A stretch of 64,000 bases of DNA from CAWFKS01 sp963816435. Lineage in GTDB: Bacteria > Pseudomonadota > Alphaproteobacteria > Rhizobiales > Rhizobiaceae. The notes beneath the pieces were generated by a model. The model was given only the letters and a program-made list of their open reading frames with translations, searched no databases and was not told where the DNA came from. A program made the position numbers and the translations under genes. This document shows positions 34,319-43,660 of the stretch, piece by piece. Within the stretch, counting starts at the first letter, position 1. Every line of letters begins with the position of its first letter. The DNA lies in contig CAWFKS010000013.1 of assembly GCA_963816435.1 (NCBI GenBank), positions 62,001-126,000 on the forward strand. Direction: 5' to 3'.

Positions 34319-34732
34319 TCACCGCTGCTGCAGCGTCTCGATATAGCCGACCAGCGCGTGGATGCGCGCCTGCGTCGTCATCTCGCCGCCGAGAGCGCCG
34401 AATTCCTTGCTGTCCTCTTCCAGGAACTGCTGCCCCCACACCGGCATGTCGCGGTCGCCGTGGCCGGGCACGACGTGCCGCCCGTCGATGGTGGTAAACA
34501 CGCTCCAGTAGGGGAACTCGCCGCCGTTGCGGGCTTCCAGCCGCGTCAGGTCGGCGGGCTTGACGGTCAGCAGTTCGGCGAGCGGCCCGAACCCTTCGCC
34601 GTTCTCCCCGTGGCAGACGGCGCAGGAGTTCATGAACTCCGCCTCGCCGTAGCTCAGCTCCTGCGCCGCCGCCGGGCCGGCCGCGATGGCCAGGCCGGTG
34701 AGCAGGGGGAGGAAGCGCAATTTGGTCTTCAT
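34319..34732 (-). CDS. Periplasmic c-type cytochrome
   Basis: A 137-residue protein with a signal peptide (MKTKLRFLPLLTGLAIAAGP, AAAQE cleavage) and one haem site CAVCH, with a distal Met in RDMPVWGQQF. It is a class I monohaem cytochrome. ATG 34732 has GGAG upstream; the frame is open further because of a frameshift at the end of the upstream gene. It follows the bactofilin-like gene behind a shared FNR/FixK box, consistent with a role in microaerobic electron transfer. Confidence 0.9.
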   Translation of the reverse strand: MKTKLRFLPLLTGLAIAAGPAAAQELSYGEAEFMNSCAVCHGENGEGFGPLAELLTVKPADLTRLEARNGGEFPYWSVFTTIDGRHVVPGHGDRDMPVWGQQFLEEDSKEFGALGGEMTTQARIHALVGYIETLQQR

Positions 34733-34749
34733 TGCATTGCTCCGCGCCA

Positions 34750-36085
34750 TCACGATTTTCCTTCGTCGCCGGTGTTGGTGCGCGGCCTCCTGCGCCCCGG
34801 TTTTCTCGGCGGGGCCGCGGGCTCGGGCGAGATCTCGCTCGCGAGCGTCATCGGACGACGTGCCACCGGCGTCGCTTGCCGGGGCCGGTGCCGGTGGCGC
34901 GGGAGGTGCTGCGGGCTGAGGGCCACGGCGAGCCGTTGCCGGCGTGACCGCAAGGGCGCGCGCGCCGCTGAGCACGAAGCCGCCCAGCCCGAACAGCAGC
35001 ACGACCAGGTTGATCAGCCAGCCGAGCACCGGAATGAAGTTGAGGAGCGCCAAAACGACGAGGCCGATCGCCAGCGCGATCAGCGCGGCGCCGAGCCCGA
35101 CCGGCGTGCGGCCGAAGGCCTCCGCCATCCGCCACGACACCGCGAAGGCGCCGAGCAGGTAGCCGAGTATCCAGGCGACGACGATGAACAGCACCACGAC
35201 CGGCACCAGCGGAATGCCGATGATCGTCATCGCGCTCACCGGCACCAGGCCGAACAGCGTCGCCAGCCCCAGCATGCCGAGCAGGATCGAGCGGAACGGT
35301 TGCGTCAGGCTGTCGGCGCGCAGCCGGCCGGTGGCCGCCGGCGCGAAGGCGAGCGCGGCCGCCGCCACGACCAGCAGGAAGGCCAGCGCCAGCACCGTGC
35401 CGAAGGTGATGCTCGCCCATGACGGCCACAGCCAGTGCATCGGGTGGTCGGTGGCGTTGCGGATGCCGTCGACGACCTGCGGTGCCTCCAGCTTGACGAA
35501 CCGGATGCGCTCGGCGGGCGCCACCGACGGCGCGATCTCGATCGGCTCGGGTGCGGAGTAGGTGAGCGTGCCGCCGACATGGGCGTCCGGGCCGAAGCTC
35601 AGCTTGCCCGAGGTCAGCCTGGCGTCGCCGGCGATGGCGCTCTCCACGGTCAGCGTTCCGGCCGACGCCACCAGGCTGCCGGAGACCGGCGCCTTCACCT
35701 CGACGCTGCCGCCGAGAAGCCGTGCGTTGCCGCCGACCGTCGCCTCGCGCGTCAGCGTGATGTTGGCGCCCGCCGCGGTCACGTCTTCGCTCACCCGGCT
35801 GGCGACGTCGATGCTGAAGCCCAGGGCGTAGAGGTCGCCGCCGACCGGCGCGCCGACGTCGACGCTGAAGCCGCTGGCGTGCACGTCGCCGGCCGCCTGC
35901 TGCGACAGCGTCGCCGAGAACCCGGCCATGAACACGTCGCGCGGGCTGGGGTCGCGCAGGTCGACGCTGGAGCCGGCGGCATAGACGTCGCCGCCGACGG
36001 TGGCACTCGCCACGTCGCCGGCCTGCGCCGGGGCGGCAAGGGCGAAGGCGGCGAGCAGGAATGTCAGTCTCACCAGAGTGTGCAT
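34750..36085 (-). CDS. Membrane protein with exported bactofilin-like beta-helix domain, frameshifted
   Basis: A signal peptide (MHTLVRLTFLLAAFALAAPA) precedes about 170 residues of short valine/glycine repeats (VGGDVYAAGSSVDL, VGGDLYALGFSIDV, VGGNARLLGGSVEV) that look like a polymer-forming beta-helix. Four or so C-terminal membrane helices follow, then a proline-rich tail. Removing one base near 34860 moves the tail to the frame ending RRRPRTNTGDEGKS at 34750 (444 residues) and separates it from the cytochrome. An FNR/FixK box lies upstream. Function unknown; the beta-helix may form a periplasmic scaffold. Confidence 0.78.
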
Positions 36086-36159
36086 GGATTTGCTCCCTGC
36101 GGAATCGCTGGTTCGAGGCGGTTTCGCGGGGGAGCCTAGCGGGGCCGGCGGGCAGTGCC

Positions 36160-36173
36160 TTGACCCGGATCAA
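36160..36173 (-). promoter_or_regulatory. FNR/FixK-type box upstream of the bactofilin-like/cytochrome c genes
   Basis: TTGACCCGGATCAA fits the FNR/FixK consensus closely. Its centre is 41.5 bp upstream of about 36125, which leaves a 40-nt leader before the ATG at 36085: the geometry of a class II activated promoter. Confidence 0.7.
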
Positions 36174-36209
36174 CAGCAGCGTGTCCGGCGCGCCGGGGCA
36201 GGGCGACGG

Positions 36210-37319
36210 CTACGTTGTCGTTCGCGCTGACGTGCTGGCGGCGCGCACGGCGGCGCCGCGTTCGTACCAGCCCTTCGACCGGTTGACGATCCACACGACC
36301 GACAGCATCACCGGCACCTCGACCAGCACGCCGACGACGGTCGCGAGTGCGGCGCCGGAGCCGAAGCCGAACAGGCTGATCGCCGCCGCGACGGCCAGTT
36401 CGAAGAAGTTCGACGCGCCGATCAGCGCCGACGGGCCGGCGACGCAGTGCTCTTCTCCGGAAATCCGGTTGAGCAGGTAGGCCAGGCCGGAATTGAAATA
36501 GACCTGGATGACGATCGGCACCGCCAGCAGCACGATGATCGCCGGCTGGGCGATGATCTGCTCGCCCTGGAAGCCGAACAGCAGCACCAGCGTCGCCAGC
36601 AGCGCGATCAGCGACACCGGCTGGATCGTCCGCAAAAGCCTGTCGAGCGCCCGCGCGCCGCCTTTCGCCAGCGTCACCCGCCGCACCGCCTGCGCGATGA
36701 CGACGGGAACGACGATGTAGAGCACCACCGACAGGACCAGCGTGTCCCACGGCACGGTGATCGCGGAGATGCCGAGCAGCAGGCCGACGATCGGTGCGAA
36801 GGCGACCACCATGATGGCGTCGTTCAGCGCCACCTGCGACAGCGTGAAATGCGGTTCGCCCCTGGTCAGGTTCGACCACACGAACACCATCGCCGTGCAG
36901 GGGGCAGCCGCCAGCAGGATCAGCCCGGCGATGTAGGAATCGATCTGCGCGGCCGGCAGCAGCGGCCGGAACAGCCAGCCGATGAACAGCCAGCCGAGCG
37001 CCGCCATCGAGAACGGCTTCACCGCCCAGTTGACCAGCAGCGTCACGCCGATGCCGCGCCAGTGTCTGCCGACGTCGCGCAGGGCGGCGAAGTCGATCTT
37101 CAGCAGCATCGGGATGATCATCAGCCAGATCAGCACCGCGACGGGAATGTTGACGCGCGCGATCTCGGCCGCACCGATCGTGTGGAAGACGTTCGGCAGG
37201 AGGTGGCCGAGCCCGATGCCGGCGACGATGCACAGCGCCACCCACAGCGTCAGGTATTTCTCGAAGAAGCCGATGCCGGGGCTGCGGCGGGCCTCGGCGG
37301 TGGAAGCGGTGTCGGTCAT
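36210..37319 (-). CDS. acr3: ACR3-family arsenite efflux permease
   Basis: A 369-residue, 10-helix protein: FFEKYLTLWVALCIVAGIGL at the start, then AAPCTAMVFVWSNLTRGEPH carrying the conserved Cys, and SGEEHCVAGPSALIGASNFF. Length and motifs are standard for Acr3, which expels arsenite using the proton gradient. Last gene of an arsR-arsC-acr3 unit, 21 bp after arsC. Confidence 0.95.
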   Translation of the reverse strand: MTDTASTAEARRSPGIGFFEKYLTLWVALCIVAGIGLGHLLPNVFHTIGAAEIARVNIPVAVLIWLMIIPMLLKIDFAALRDVGRHWRGIGVTLLVNWAVKPFSMAALGWLFIGWLFRPLLPAAQIDSYIAGLILLAAAPCTAMVFVWSNLTRGEPHFTLSQVALNDAIMVVAFAPIVGLLLGISAITVPWDTLVLSVVLYIVVPVVIAQAVRRVTLAKGGARALDRLLRTIQPVSLIALLATLVLLFGFQGEQIIAQPAIIVLLAVPIVIQVYFNSGLAYLLNRISGEEHCVAGPSALIGASNFFELAVAAAISLFGFGSGAALATVVGVLVEVPVMLSVVWIVNRSKGWYERGAAVRAASTSARTTT

Positions 37320-37340
37320 GCGGTTCCCGTCTTCCGGCGA

Positions 37341-37850
37341 TCAGCCCGCCTTGGCGGTGTTGCGTCCGATGTCGTCCAGCCGGCGCTGCAGCGCCATGCG
37401 GTCGAGCGAGGCGAGCGGCAGGCTGGCGAAGGCCTTGATGCGGTTTTCGAGCATGCGGTAGGCCTCGGCGAACGCCAGCCGCTTCTCCGCTTCGCTGCCC
37501 TGCGCGGCGGCGGGGTCGGGCACGCCCCAGTGCGCGGTGATCGGCTGGCCCGGCCAGACCGGGCAGGTCTCGGCCGCGGCGTCGTCGCAGACGGTGAACA
37601 CGAAATCCATCTTCGGCGCGCCGGCTTCGGCGAACTCGTCCCAGCTCTTGGAGCGGGCGAAGCCGGTGTCGTGGCCGAGCTTTTGGAGCAGGTCGAGCGC
37701 GTAGGGGTGGACCTCGCCCTTCGGATGCGAGCCGGCCGAGAAGGCGCGGAAGCGGCCGCCGCCCTCGCGCTGCAGGATCGCCTCGGCGAGGATCGAGCGC
37801 GCCGAATTGCCGGTGCACAGGAACAGCACGTTGAAAACCCGGTCTTCCAT
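37341..37850 (-). CDS. arsC: Arsenate reductase, low-molecular-weight phosphatase type
   Basis: A 169-residue ArsC with the P-loop FLCTGNSARSILAEA near the N-terminus and VFTVCDDAAAETCPVWPG supplying the further cysteines. It reduces arsenate to arsenite, here probably with thioredoxin or glutaredoxin. ATG 37850 (MEDRVFNVLF) follows GAGGAG. It sits between arsR and acr3. Confidence 0.93.
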   Translation of the reverse strand: MEDRVFNVLFLCTGNSARSILAEAILQREGGGRFRAFSAGSHPKGEVHPYALDLLQKLGHDTGFARSKSWDEFAEAGAPKMDFVFTVCDDAAAETCPVWPGQPITAHWGVPDPAAAQGSEAEKRLAFAEAYRMLENRIKAFASLPLASLDRMALQRRLDDIGRNTAKAG

Positions 37851-37866
37851 GGCGAAAGAAATCTCC

Positions 37867-38199
37867 TCAGCAGCCGCAGGCAACGGCGTCGATGACGGGC
37901 CGGCAGAGCTCCGGCGCGCCGTTGCAGCAATCTTCCATCAGGTAGGCGAGCAGGTCGCGGAAGCCGGTCATGTCGGCGACGTAGCGGATGCTGCGCCCCT
38001 GACGTTCGGAACGGACCAGCCCGGCCTGCGACAGCACCTTGAGATGCGCCGACACCGTGTTCTGGACGCCGTCCACCCCATCCGCGATCTCGCCGGCAGC
38101 CACGCCCCCGGCGCCGGCCTTCACCAGCAGGCGGAAGATGTCGAGCCGGGTTTCCTGGCCGAGCGCGGCGAGCGCGCCGAGTGCGTCGTTCTTTTCCAT
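37867..38199 (-). CDS. arsR: ArsR-family repressor of the arsenic operon
   Basis: A 110-residue winged-helix protein (GALAALGQETRLDIFRLLVK, NTVSAHLKVLSQAGLVRSER). The C-terminus is cysteine-rich (EDCCNGAPELC ... VACGC), and these are likely arsenite ligands in place of the ELCVCDL motif of E. coli ArsR. It is first in the operon and preceded by a perfect palindrome. Confidence 0.92.
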   Translation of the reverse strand: MEKNDALGALAALGQETRLDIFRLLVKAGAGGVAAGEIADGVDGVQNTVSAHLKVLSQAGLVRSERQGRSIRYVADMTGFRDLLAYLMEDCCNGAPELCRPVIDAVACGC

Positions 38200-38219
38200 A
38201 TATCCAGAATTATGGATAT
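38200..38219. promoter_or_regulatory. ArsR operator palindrome
   Basis: ATATCCA (38200-38206) and TGGATAT (38213-38219) are perfect 7-bp arms with a 6-bp spacer, ending directly at the arsR start codon. Binding there would block translation-start-proximal transcription of arsR-arsC-acr3. Confidence 0.75.
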
Positions 38220-38276
38220 TATTGCATCCCGTCAAGCCGCTTTCGAAATGCCTTTGCCGCGCCGCGCTGGCCGCGC

Positions 38277-38645
38277 CTAGTCTTCCAGGTTGACGTAGCA
38301 CTCCGGCGCGAAGCGCGGCACGCACAGGCAGTAGAACTCGAGATCCTCGGTGCCGGTGTTGGTGATGCGCTGCGCGGCGTCGGCGGGGATGACGGCGCTG
38401 TCGCCCGGCCCGAGCTCCTGTGTCACGCCGTCCACTTCCACCCTGCCGTGGCCCTTGCGCACGATGTAGCGCTCCGAGGTTCCGGTCAGGCTGTGGAGCT
38501 GCGTGGTGACGCCGGGCTCCACCCGCGCCACCGCCAGCGAGGTCTCCGGCGAGGCGGCATCGTTGAGAAGTTCGGTGATGAAGCACCGTTCTTCCGTCCA
38601 GAACTCGCCGCCGCCTGCGGCCGGCACGTACCATTTCGGCGTCAT
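38277..38645 (-). CDS. Small single-domain cupin protein
   Basis: A 122-residue cupin. The first motif is VEPGVTTQLHSLTGTSERYIV and the second is GPGDSAVIPADAAQRITNTG. The start MTPKWYVPAAGG at 38645 follows GGGAGAG; the frame is open to 38693. Such cupins often bind a metal and a small sugar or acid, but no function can be assigned. It lies upstream of and on the same strand as arsR, separated by the operator. Confidence 0.82.
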   Translation of the reverse strand: MTPKWYVPAAGGGEFWTEERCFITELLNDAASPETSLAVARVEPGVTTQLHSLTGTSERYIVRKGHGRVEVDGVTQELGPGDSAVIPADAAQRITNTGTEDLEFYCLCVPRFAPECYVNLED

Positions 38646-38839
38646 TTCAAGGCTCTCCCGGGTCATCTCGTCATTTATCAAGCGGGTTGACAATTGTTAG
38701 AAAGCGACTTGTTATCTGTCAAAAGGCCTTCTGCGCGGCGCACGCGAACGCTCTGCTTGCGCGTGGGCGGCCTTGTGGGAACACTTCGATCGTGCGTGGC
38801 CGCCTCCCATGGCCGCGCGGGGCAACAGGGAGACAGAAA

Positions 38840-39851
38840 ATGAAAGCCTTCAAGACAATCCTGCTCGCGGGTGCGCTCGGCGCCGCCTTCATGGCAACCG
38901 GCGCGCGGGCCGCCGACAAGCTGTTCGTCTACGTCACGCCGAACACGATCGGCGTCAACGCCTTCCTCAAGATGGGCCAGACCGGCATCGAGGAAGCCGC
39001 CAAGAAATACGGTGCGGAGGCCAAGACCTACGAATCCAACACCGCCACCGAGCGCATGGAAAACGTCAACGCCGCCGTCAACGAAGGCGCCGACGTCGTC
39101 GTCATGCTCGGCTTCGAGTTCGCCGACATCGTCAAGCAGGTGGCGCCGACCGCGCCCGACACGCAGTTCCTGATCGTCGACCAGTGCATCGACGACAAGC
39201 CGGACAATGTCAGCTGCGCCGTCTTCCGCGAATACGAGGACAGCTACCTGATGGGCGTCGCCGCCGGAATGCTCACCGACAGCAACCATGTCGGCGTCGT
39301 CGGCGCGCTCGATATTCCCTTCCTGCACCGCTACACCGACGGCTACGCGCGAGGGCGTGAAGTCGGTCAATCCCGACGCCACGGTCGACATCCGCTGGGT
39401 CGGCGGCGAGAACCCGTTCGCCGATCCGGTGCGCGCCAAGGAGCAGGCGGTCGCCATGAACTCGGCCGGCGCCGACGTCATCTTCACCGCCACCTCCGGC
39501 GGCGACTACGGTGTCTTCGAGGCGGCCAAGGAGAACGACTTCAAGGTGTTCTCCGTCGACGTGAACCATTGCCCGGACGCGCCCGGCCACGTCATCGACA
39601 ACACCATCAAGCGCGTCGACAACGCCATGGTGCAGGCCATCGGCATGATCGAGGACGGCAAGCAGGGCTTCGTCACCTCGCTCGGCCTCAAGGAAGGCGG
39701 CATGGACGCCGCGGCCCTGGAGCCCGACATGATGGCCGACAGCAAGTGCCTGATCGCCGATCATCCGGACGTCGCGCAGAAGATGCAGGACGTGGCCAAG
39801 ACCATCGAGGACGGCTCGCTGAAGCTCGAAGACCCGATGTTCGCCAAGTAG
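38840..39851 (+). CDS. BMP-family nucleoside-binding protein of ABC importer, frameshifted
   Basis: A signal peptide (MKAFKTILLAGALGAAFMAT, ARA cleavage; no lipobox) is followed by a PnrA/Med-like BMP domain: VYVTPNTIGVNAFLKMGQTG, GFEFADIVKQVAP, DSYLMGVAAGMLT and, after a one-base insertion near 39347, VKSVNPDATVDIRWVGG and VFSVDVNHCPDAPGH. Restored length is 336 residues. BMP proteins bind purine nucleosides in the periplasm. The ATPase and both permeases follow. Confidence 0.9.
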
Positions 39852-39863
39852 GCTGGCGCGCCA

Positions 39864-39887
39864 GACCCTCCCCGCCCGGGGAGGGTC
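39864..39887 (+). terminator. GC-rich hairpin after the binding-protein gene
   Basis: GACCCTCCCC (39864-39873) and GGGGAGGGTC (39878-39887) form a perfect 10-bp stem with a 4-nt loop, 13 bp after the stop. With no T-tract it is more likely an attenuator that lets the binding protein be made in excess over the membrane genes. The rest of the gap to 40067 shows no gene. Confidence 0.55.
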
Positions 39888-40067
39888 GGCGAGCGAGCCC
39901 TTGCAAGGCAACGGCGATCGGGACGCGGCGGGCTACCCGGCGCCGTCGCGCTCGCCCGACGCTCCGGACACTCCTCAACCCCGACCCTGCGTGGGAAACT
40001 TCGCTGGCGTGAAGTTCCCTCGCGATGCTCCCTTCGAGGGGCTGGGGCAAGCCGAGTCGCACAGAAG

Positions 40068-41587
40068 ATGCACGTCGCGCTCTACAACATCCGCGTCACC
40101 TTCGGCGCGCTGACCGCCGTCGACGGCGTCTCGCTGGCAATCGAGCCGGGCGAGATCCACGCCATCGTCGGCGAGAACGGCGCCGGCAAGAGCACGCTGA
40201 TGAACGTGCTGTTCGGGCTGGTCGCGCCCGACGCCGGCAGCGTCGAGATCGACGGCGAGGCGGTGCGCTGGGCCTCCCCGCAGGATGCCATCGGCCGCGG
40301 CCTCGGCATGGTCCACCAGCACTTCATGCTGCAGGAATCGATGACGGTGCTCGAAAACATCGTCCTGTGCGCCGAGCCCGTGAAGGCTTTCGGCTTCGTC
40401 GATTTCGCCGCCGCGCGCCGCCGTCTCGACGAGGGCGCGCGCGAGCACGGCATCTCGATAGCGCTCGACCGCGAGGTCGGTCGGCTGTCGGTCGGCGAGC
40501 GGCAGGTCGTCGAGATCCTGAAGATGCTCTACCGCGAGGCCGAGGTGCTGATCCTCGACGAGCCGACCTCGGTGCTCACCCCGCACGAGAAGGACCGGCT
40601 GTTCGACATTCTCAGAAGCTTCCGCGCCGCCGGCAAGGCGATCGTGCTGATCACCCACAAGCTCGACGAGGTGATGGAGATCGCCGACCGCGTGTCGGTG
40701 ATGCGCGGCGGCAGGCTGGTGGCCTCCGGACCGCTCGCCGAGACCTCGAAGGAGGAGATCGCGCGCGGCATCGTCGGCGGCGAACTGCCGCCGCTTGCGC
40801 GAACGCTCGCCACGCCGAACCCGGCGCCGTCGTGCTGGCCGTGGACGCCCTGCGCGTCGCCGGCCACGGCACCACGGTCGGGCCGCTGTCGTTCTCCGTG
40901 CGCGCCGGCGAGATCGTCGGCATCGCCGGCGTCAGCGGCAACGGCCAGTCCGAACTGATCGAGGCTTTGACCGGGCTGAAGACGCCGCTTTCCGGCACCG
41001 TCACCCTCGCCGGCGACCGTGTCGACGGGCGCGAGGTCGCCGACATCCGCCGCGCCGGCATGAGCTACATTCCCGAGGATCGCCAGCGCATGGGCCTGGC
41101 GCTCGCCGCCAGCGTTTCCGACAACGCCAATGCCGGGCGCGAGGACCGCGCCGGTTTCGCGCGGGGGCCGTTCCTCGACCGTGGCCGCATGGCCGCCTTC
41201 GCCCGCTCGCTGATCGAGCGCTACCGCATCCGCGTCGGCGGCCCCGGTGCTCTGGCTTCCACCATGTCCGGCGGCAACAAGCAGAAGCTCGTCGTCGGCC
41301 GCGAACTCGCCCGCAACGCCGCGCTGATCGTCGCGGAAAACCCGACCTGGGGCGTCGACATCGGCGCCATCGACTTCATCCACGGCGAACTGATCCGCAT
41401 GCGCGACGAGGGCCACGCCGTGCTGCTGGTCTCCACCGAGCTCGACGAGGTCATCGCGCTGTCGGACCGGGTGCTCGTCATGTATGGCGGCCGCTTCGCC
41501 GGCGAGGTCGCTGGCGCCGAGGCGACGCGCGAGCGGCTCGGCGGGCTGATGACCTCCAGCGCCCACGGCGCGCCGGAGGCCGCATGA
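40068..41587 (+). CDS. Nucleoside ABC importer ATPase with two ABC domains, frameshifted
   Basis: Two fused ABC modules as in NupA/RbsA-like proteins: first Walker A GENGAGKST, signature LSVGERQ, Walker B EVLILDEPTSVL; second GVSGNGQSE and MSGGNKQKLVVGREL. The frame changes near 40816, where one G appears to be missing (ACGCCG-AACCC); restored length 506 residues. It energises uptake through the two following permeases. It overlaps the first permease by 4 bp. Confidence 0.92.
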
Positions 41588-42654
41588 AGACGTGGCGTGA
41601 CGGCGTGTTCGGGCGCGAAATCGTGCCCTGGCTGATGGTGGTGTTCTGGATCGCCGTCGTCGCCTTCATCCTCATGGAGATCGTCGGCGCACCGTTCGGC
41701 GAGGCAGTGAACGGCTTCCTGCAGGGCGCATTCGGCGGCCGCCGCTTCGCCTATCTGATGGCGACGCTGTCGCGGACCACGCTGATCGCCGGCATGGCGA
41801 TCTCGGTGATGCTGTCCTTCCGCGCCGGCCTGTTCAACATCGGCGGCGAAGGACAGCTCGTCGCCGGAGGGCTGGTCGCCGCGCTTGTTGCCGTCAGCCT
41901 GCCCGGGCCGCCGCTCGTCGTGCTCGTCGTGTCGATCCTCGCCGCGATGGCCGCGGGCGCGGCCTGGGCGCTGCTTGCCGGGCTGATGCAGCTCTATGTC
42001 GGCGTGCCGCTGCTGGTCGGCTCGCTGCTTCTCAACTATCCGATCCGCTACATCGCCTCCTATCTGGTGGCGCATCCGTTCCGCGACGTGCAGTCCGGCA
42101 TGCTGCAGTCGCACCTCGTGCCGACCGAAACCTGGCTGCCCTTCTTCACCGGCACGCGGCTCGACATCGGCATCCTCCTGGTCGGCATCGCCGCGCTCGG
42201 CGCGATCCTCTACAGCTACACCACCGTCCACGGCTATCATTCGCGCCTCAACGGCCTGTCGCCGGATTTCGCCCGCACCGTCGGCCTGCCGGTCAGGAAG
42301 CTGGCGCTGCAGACGCTGGCGATGAGCGGCGCCATCGCCGGGCTGGTCGGCGCGGTCGCCGTCTTCGGCATCCACCACCGCTACATCGACGGCATGCTGG
42401 TCCAGCCGCTCTACGCCTGGACCGGCATCATCGCCGTGCTTCTGGTCGGCATGATCCCGTGGCTGGTGCCGGTCTCCGGCTTCTTCTTCGCCGCCATCCA
42501 GACCGGCGCGGCCGGCATGGAGCGCGCCGCCGGCGTGCCCAAGGAGATCGCGCTGGTCATGCAGGCCGTCATCATCCTTTTGGTGGCGAGCCGCGTCTCG
42601 GGCGCGCTGCTCGCCTCGTCCGGGCGCAGGGCAGGGGGCGGCGGCGATGCTTGA
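41584..42654 (+). CDS. Nucleoside ABC importer permease 1
   Basis: A 356-residue membrane protein of the BPD_transp_2 family with AISVMLSFRAGLFNIGGEGQ (the FNIGGEGQ motif of nucleoside permeases) and YRIRYIASYL-like helices, ending in a glycine-rich tail. The first methionine overlaps the ATPase stop (ATGA) and its end overlaps permease 2 by 8 bp, so all three are translationally coupled. Confidence 0.92.
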   Translation: MKTWRDGVFGREIVPWLMVVFWIAVVAFILMEIVGAPFGEAVNGFLQGAFGGRRFAYLMATLSRTTLIAGMAISVMLSFRAGLFNIGGEGQLVAGGLVAALVAVSLPGPPLVVLVVSILAAMAAGAAWALLAGLMQLYVGVPLLVGSLLLNYPIRYIASYLVAHPFRDVQSGMLQSHLVPTETWLPFFTGTRLDIGILLVGIAALGAILYSYTTVHGYHSRLNGLSPDFARTVGLPVRKLALQTLAMSGAIAGLVGAVAVFGIHHRYIDGMLVQPLYAWTGIIAVLLVGMIPWLVPVSGFFFAAIQTGAAGMERAAGVPKEIALVMQAVIILLVASRVSGALLASSGRRAGGGGDA

Positions 42655-43551
42655 GCTCCTGTTCGACACCTCTTTCGCAGCCTCGGTGCCGCGCTTCGTC
42701 ACGCCGATCCTGCTGGCCGCCCTCGGCGGCGCGCTGTGCGAGCGCGCCGGCGTCTTCAACATCGCGCTCGAAGGCTTCCTGCTCACCGGCGCGTTCGCCG
42801 CCGTGCTCGGCTCCTACTTCGCCGGCTCGGCCTATGCCGGCGCGCTGGTGGCGATCCTCGCCGGCATCGCGATGGGGCTGGTCTTCGCCGAGTTCAATCT
42901 GCGCCGCGGCGGCGACCCGATCGTCGTCTCCATCGCCGTCAACATTCTCGCCGCCGGCCTCACCACCTACCTGCTGCGCGCGATCTTCGGCGTCTCCGGC
43001 GCCTTCTCCGATCCGGCCATCGTCGGCTTCGGCCCGATCGACCTGCCCGGCATCGCCAGCATTCCCGTCATCGGCCCGATCTTTTCCGGCCAGTCGATCC
43101 TGTTCTGGGTGGCGCTCGCCGCCGTGCCGGCCATCCACGTGTTCTTCCGCCGCCACCGCCTCGGCCTGCGGCATGCAGGGCGGCCGGCGAGAACCCGCAG
43201 GCGCTGGTCGCCGGCGGCGTCGATCCGCGCCGCGTGCAGCTGTGGGCGCTGGTCGGCTGCGGTGCGCTCTGCGGGCTCGGCGGCGCCCAGCTGTCGATCG
43301 CCAACGTCAATCTGTTCGTGGAAAACATGAGCGCCGGCCGCGGCTGGATCGCGGTCGTCGCCGTGCTTCTGACGCGCGGCCGCCCCTGGCCGCTGTTTGC
43401 CATCGCCGTCGTCTTCGGCATGGTCGACAGCCTGTCCTTCCGGGTGCAGGGTCTCGGCCTTGCGCAGCAGTTCACCGACATGATGCCTTACGTCGCCACG
43501 CTCATCGTGCTCGTCGCGCTGTCGTGGTGGCGCAAGCGGAGCGCGGCATGA
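42647..43551 (+). CDS. Nucleoside ABC importer permease 2, frameshifted
   Basis: The second BPD_transp_2 permease: GGALCERAGVFNIALEGFLL, FAEFNLRRGGDPIVVSIAVN, then after the break AGENPQALVAGGVDPRRVQL and DSLSFRVQGLGLAQQFTDMM. Two extra bases near 43170 and 43177 (in CTGCGGCATGCAGGGCGG) disrupt the expected LRMRAAGENP loop; without them the protein has 300 residues. The stop codon lies inside a RIME-like palindrome. Confidence 0.9.
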
Positions 43552-43592
43552 TCCCGAAAAGTGGAGGCCGGTTTTCGGACGAGATCATGCCG
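43544..43592. repeat. RIME-like palindromic intergenic element
   Basis: Nested inverted repeats: CGGCATGATC (43544-43553) with GATCATGCCG (43583-43592), and CCGAAAA (43554-43560) with TTTTCGG (43572-43578). The GCATGATC-CCGAAAA and TTTTCGG-GATCATGC pattern is that of Rhizobium intergenic mosaic elements. It begins inside the end of permease 2 and supplies that gene's stop codon. Confidence 0.75.
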
Positions 43593-43660
43593 GCAGACAA
43601 AACACGGCCTGATACCGATGCCGCGCAGCGGTGTCACGGCATGATCTGGAGGAAACCGGC

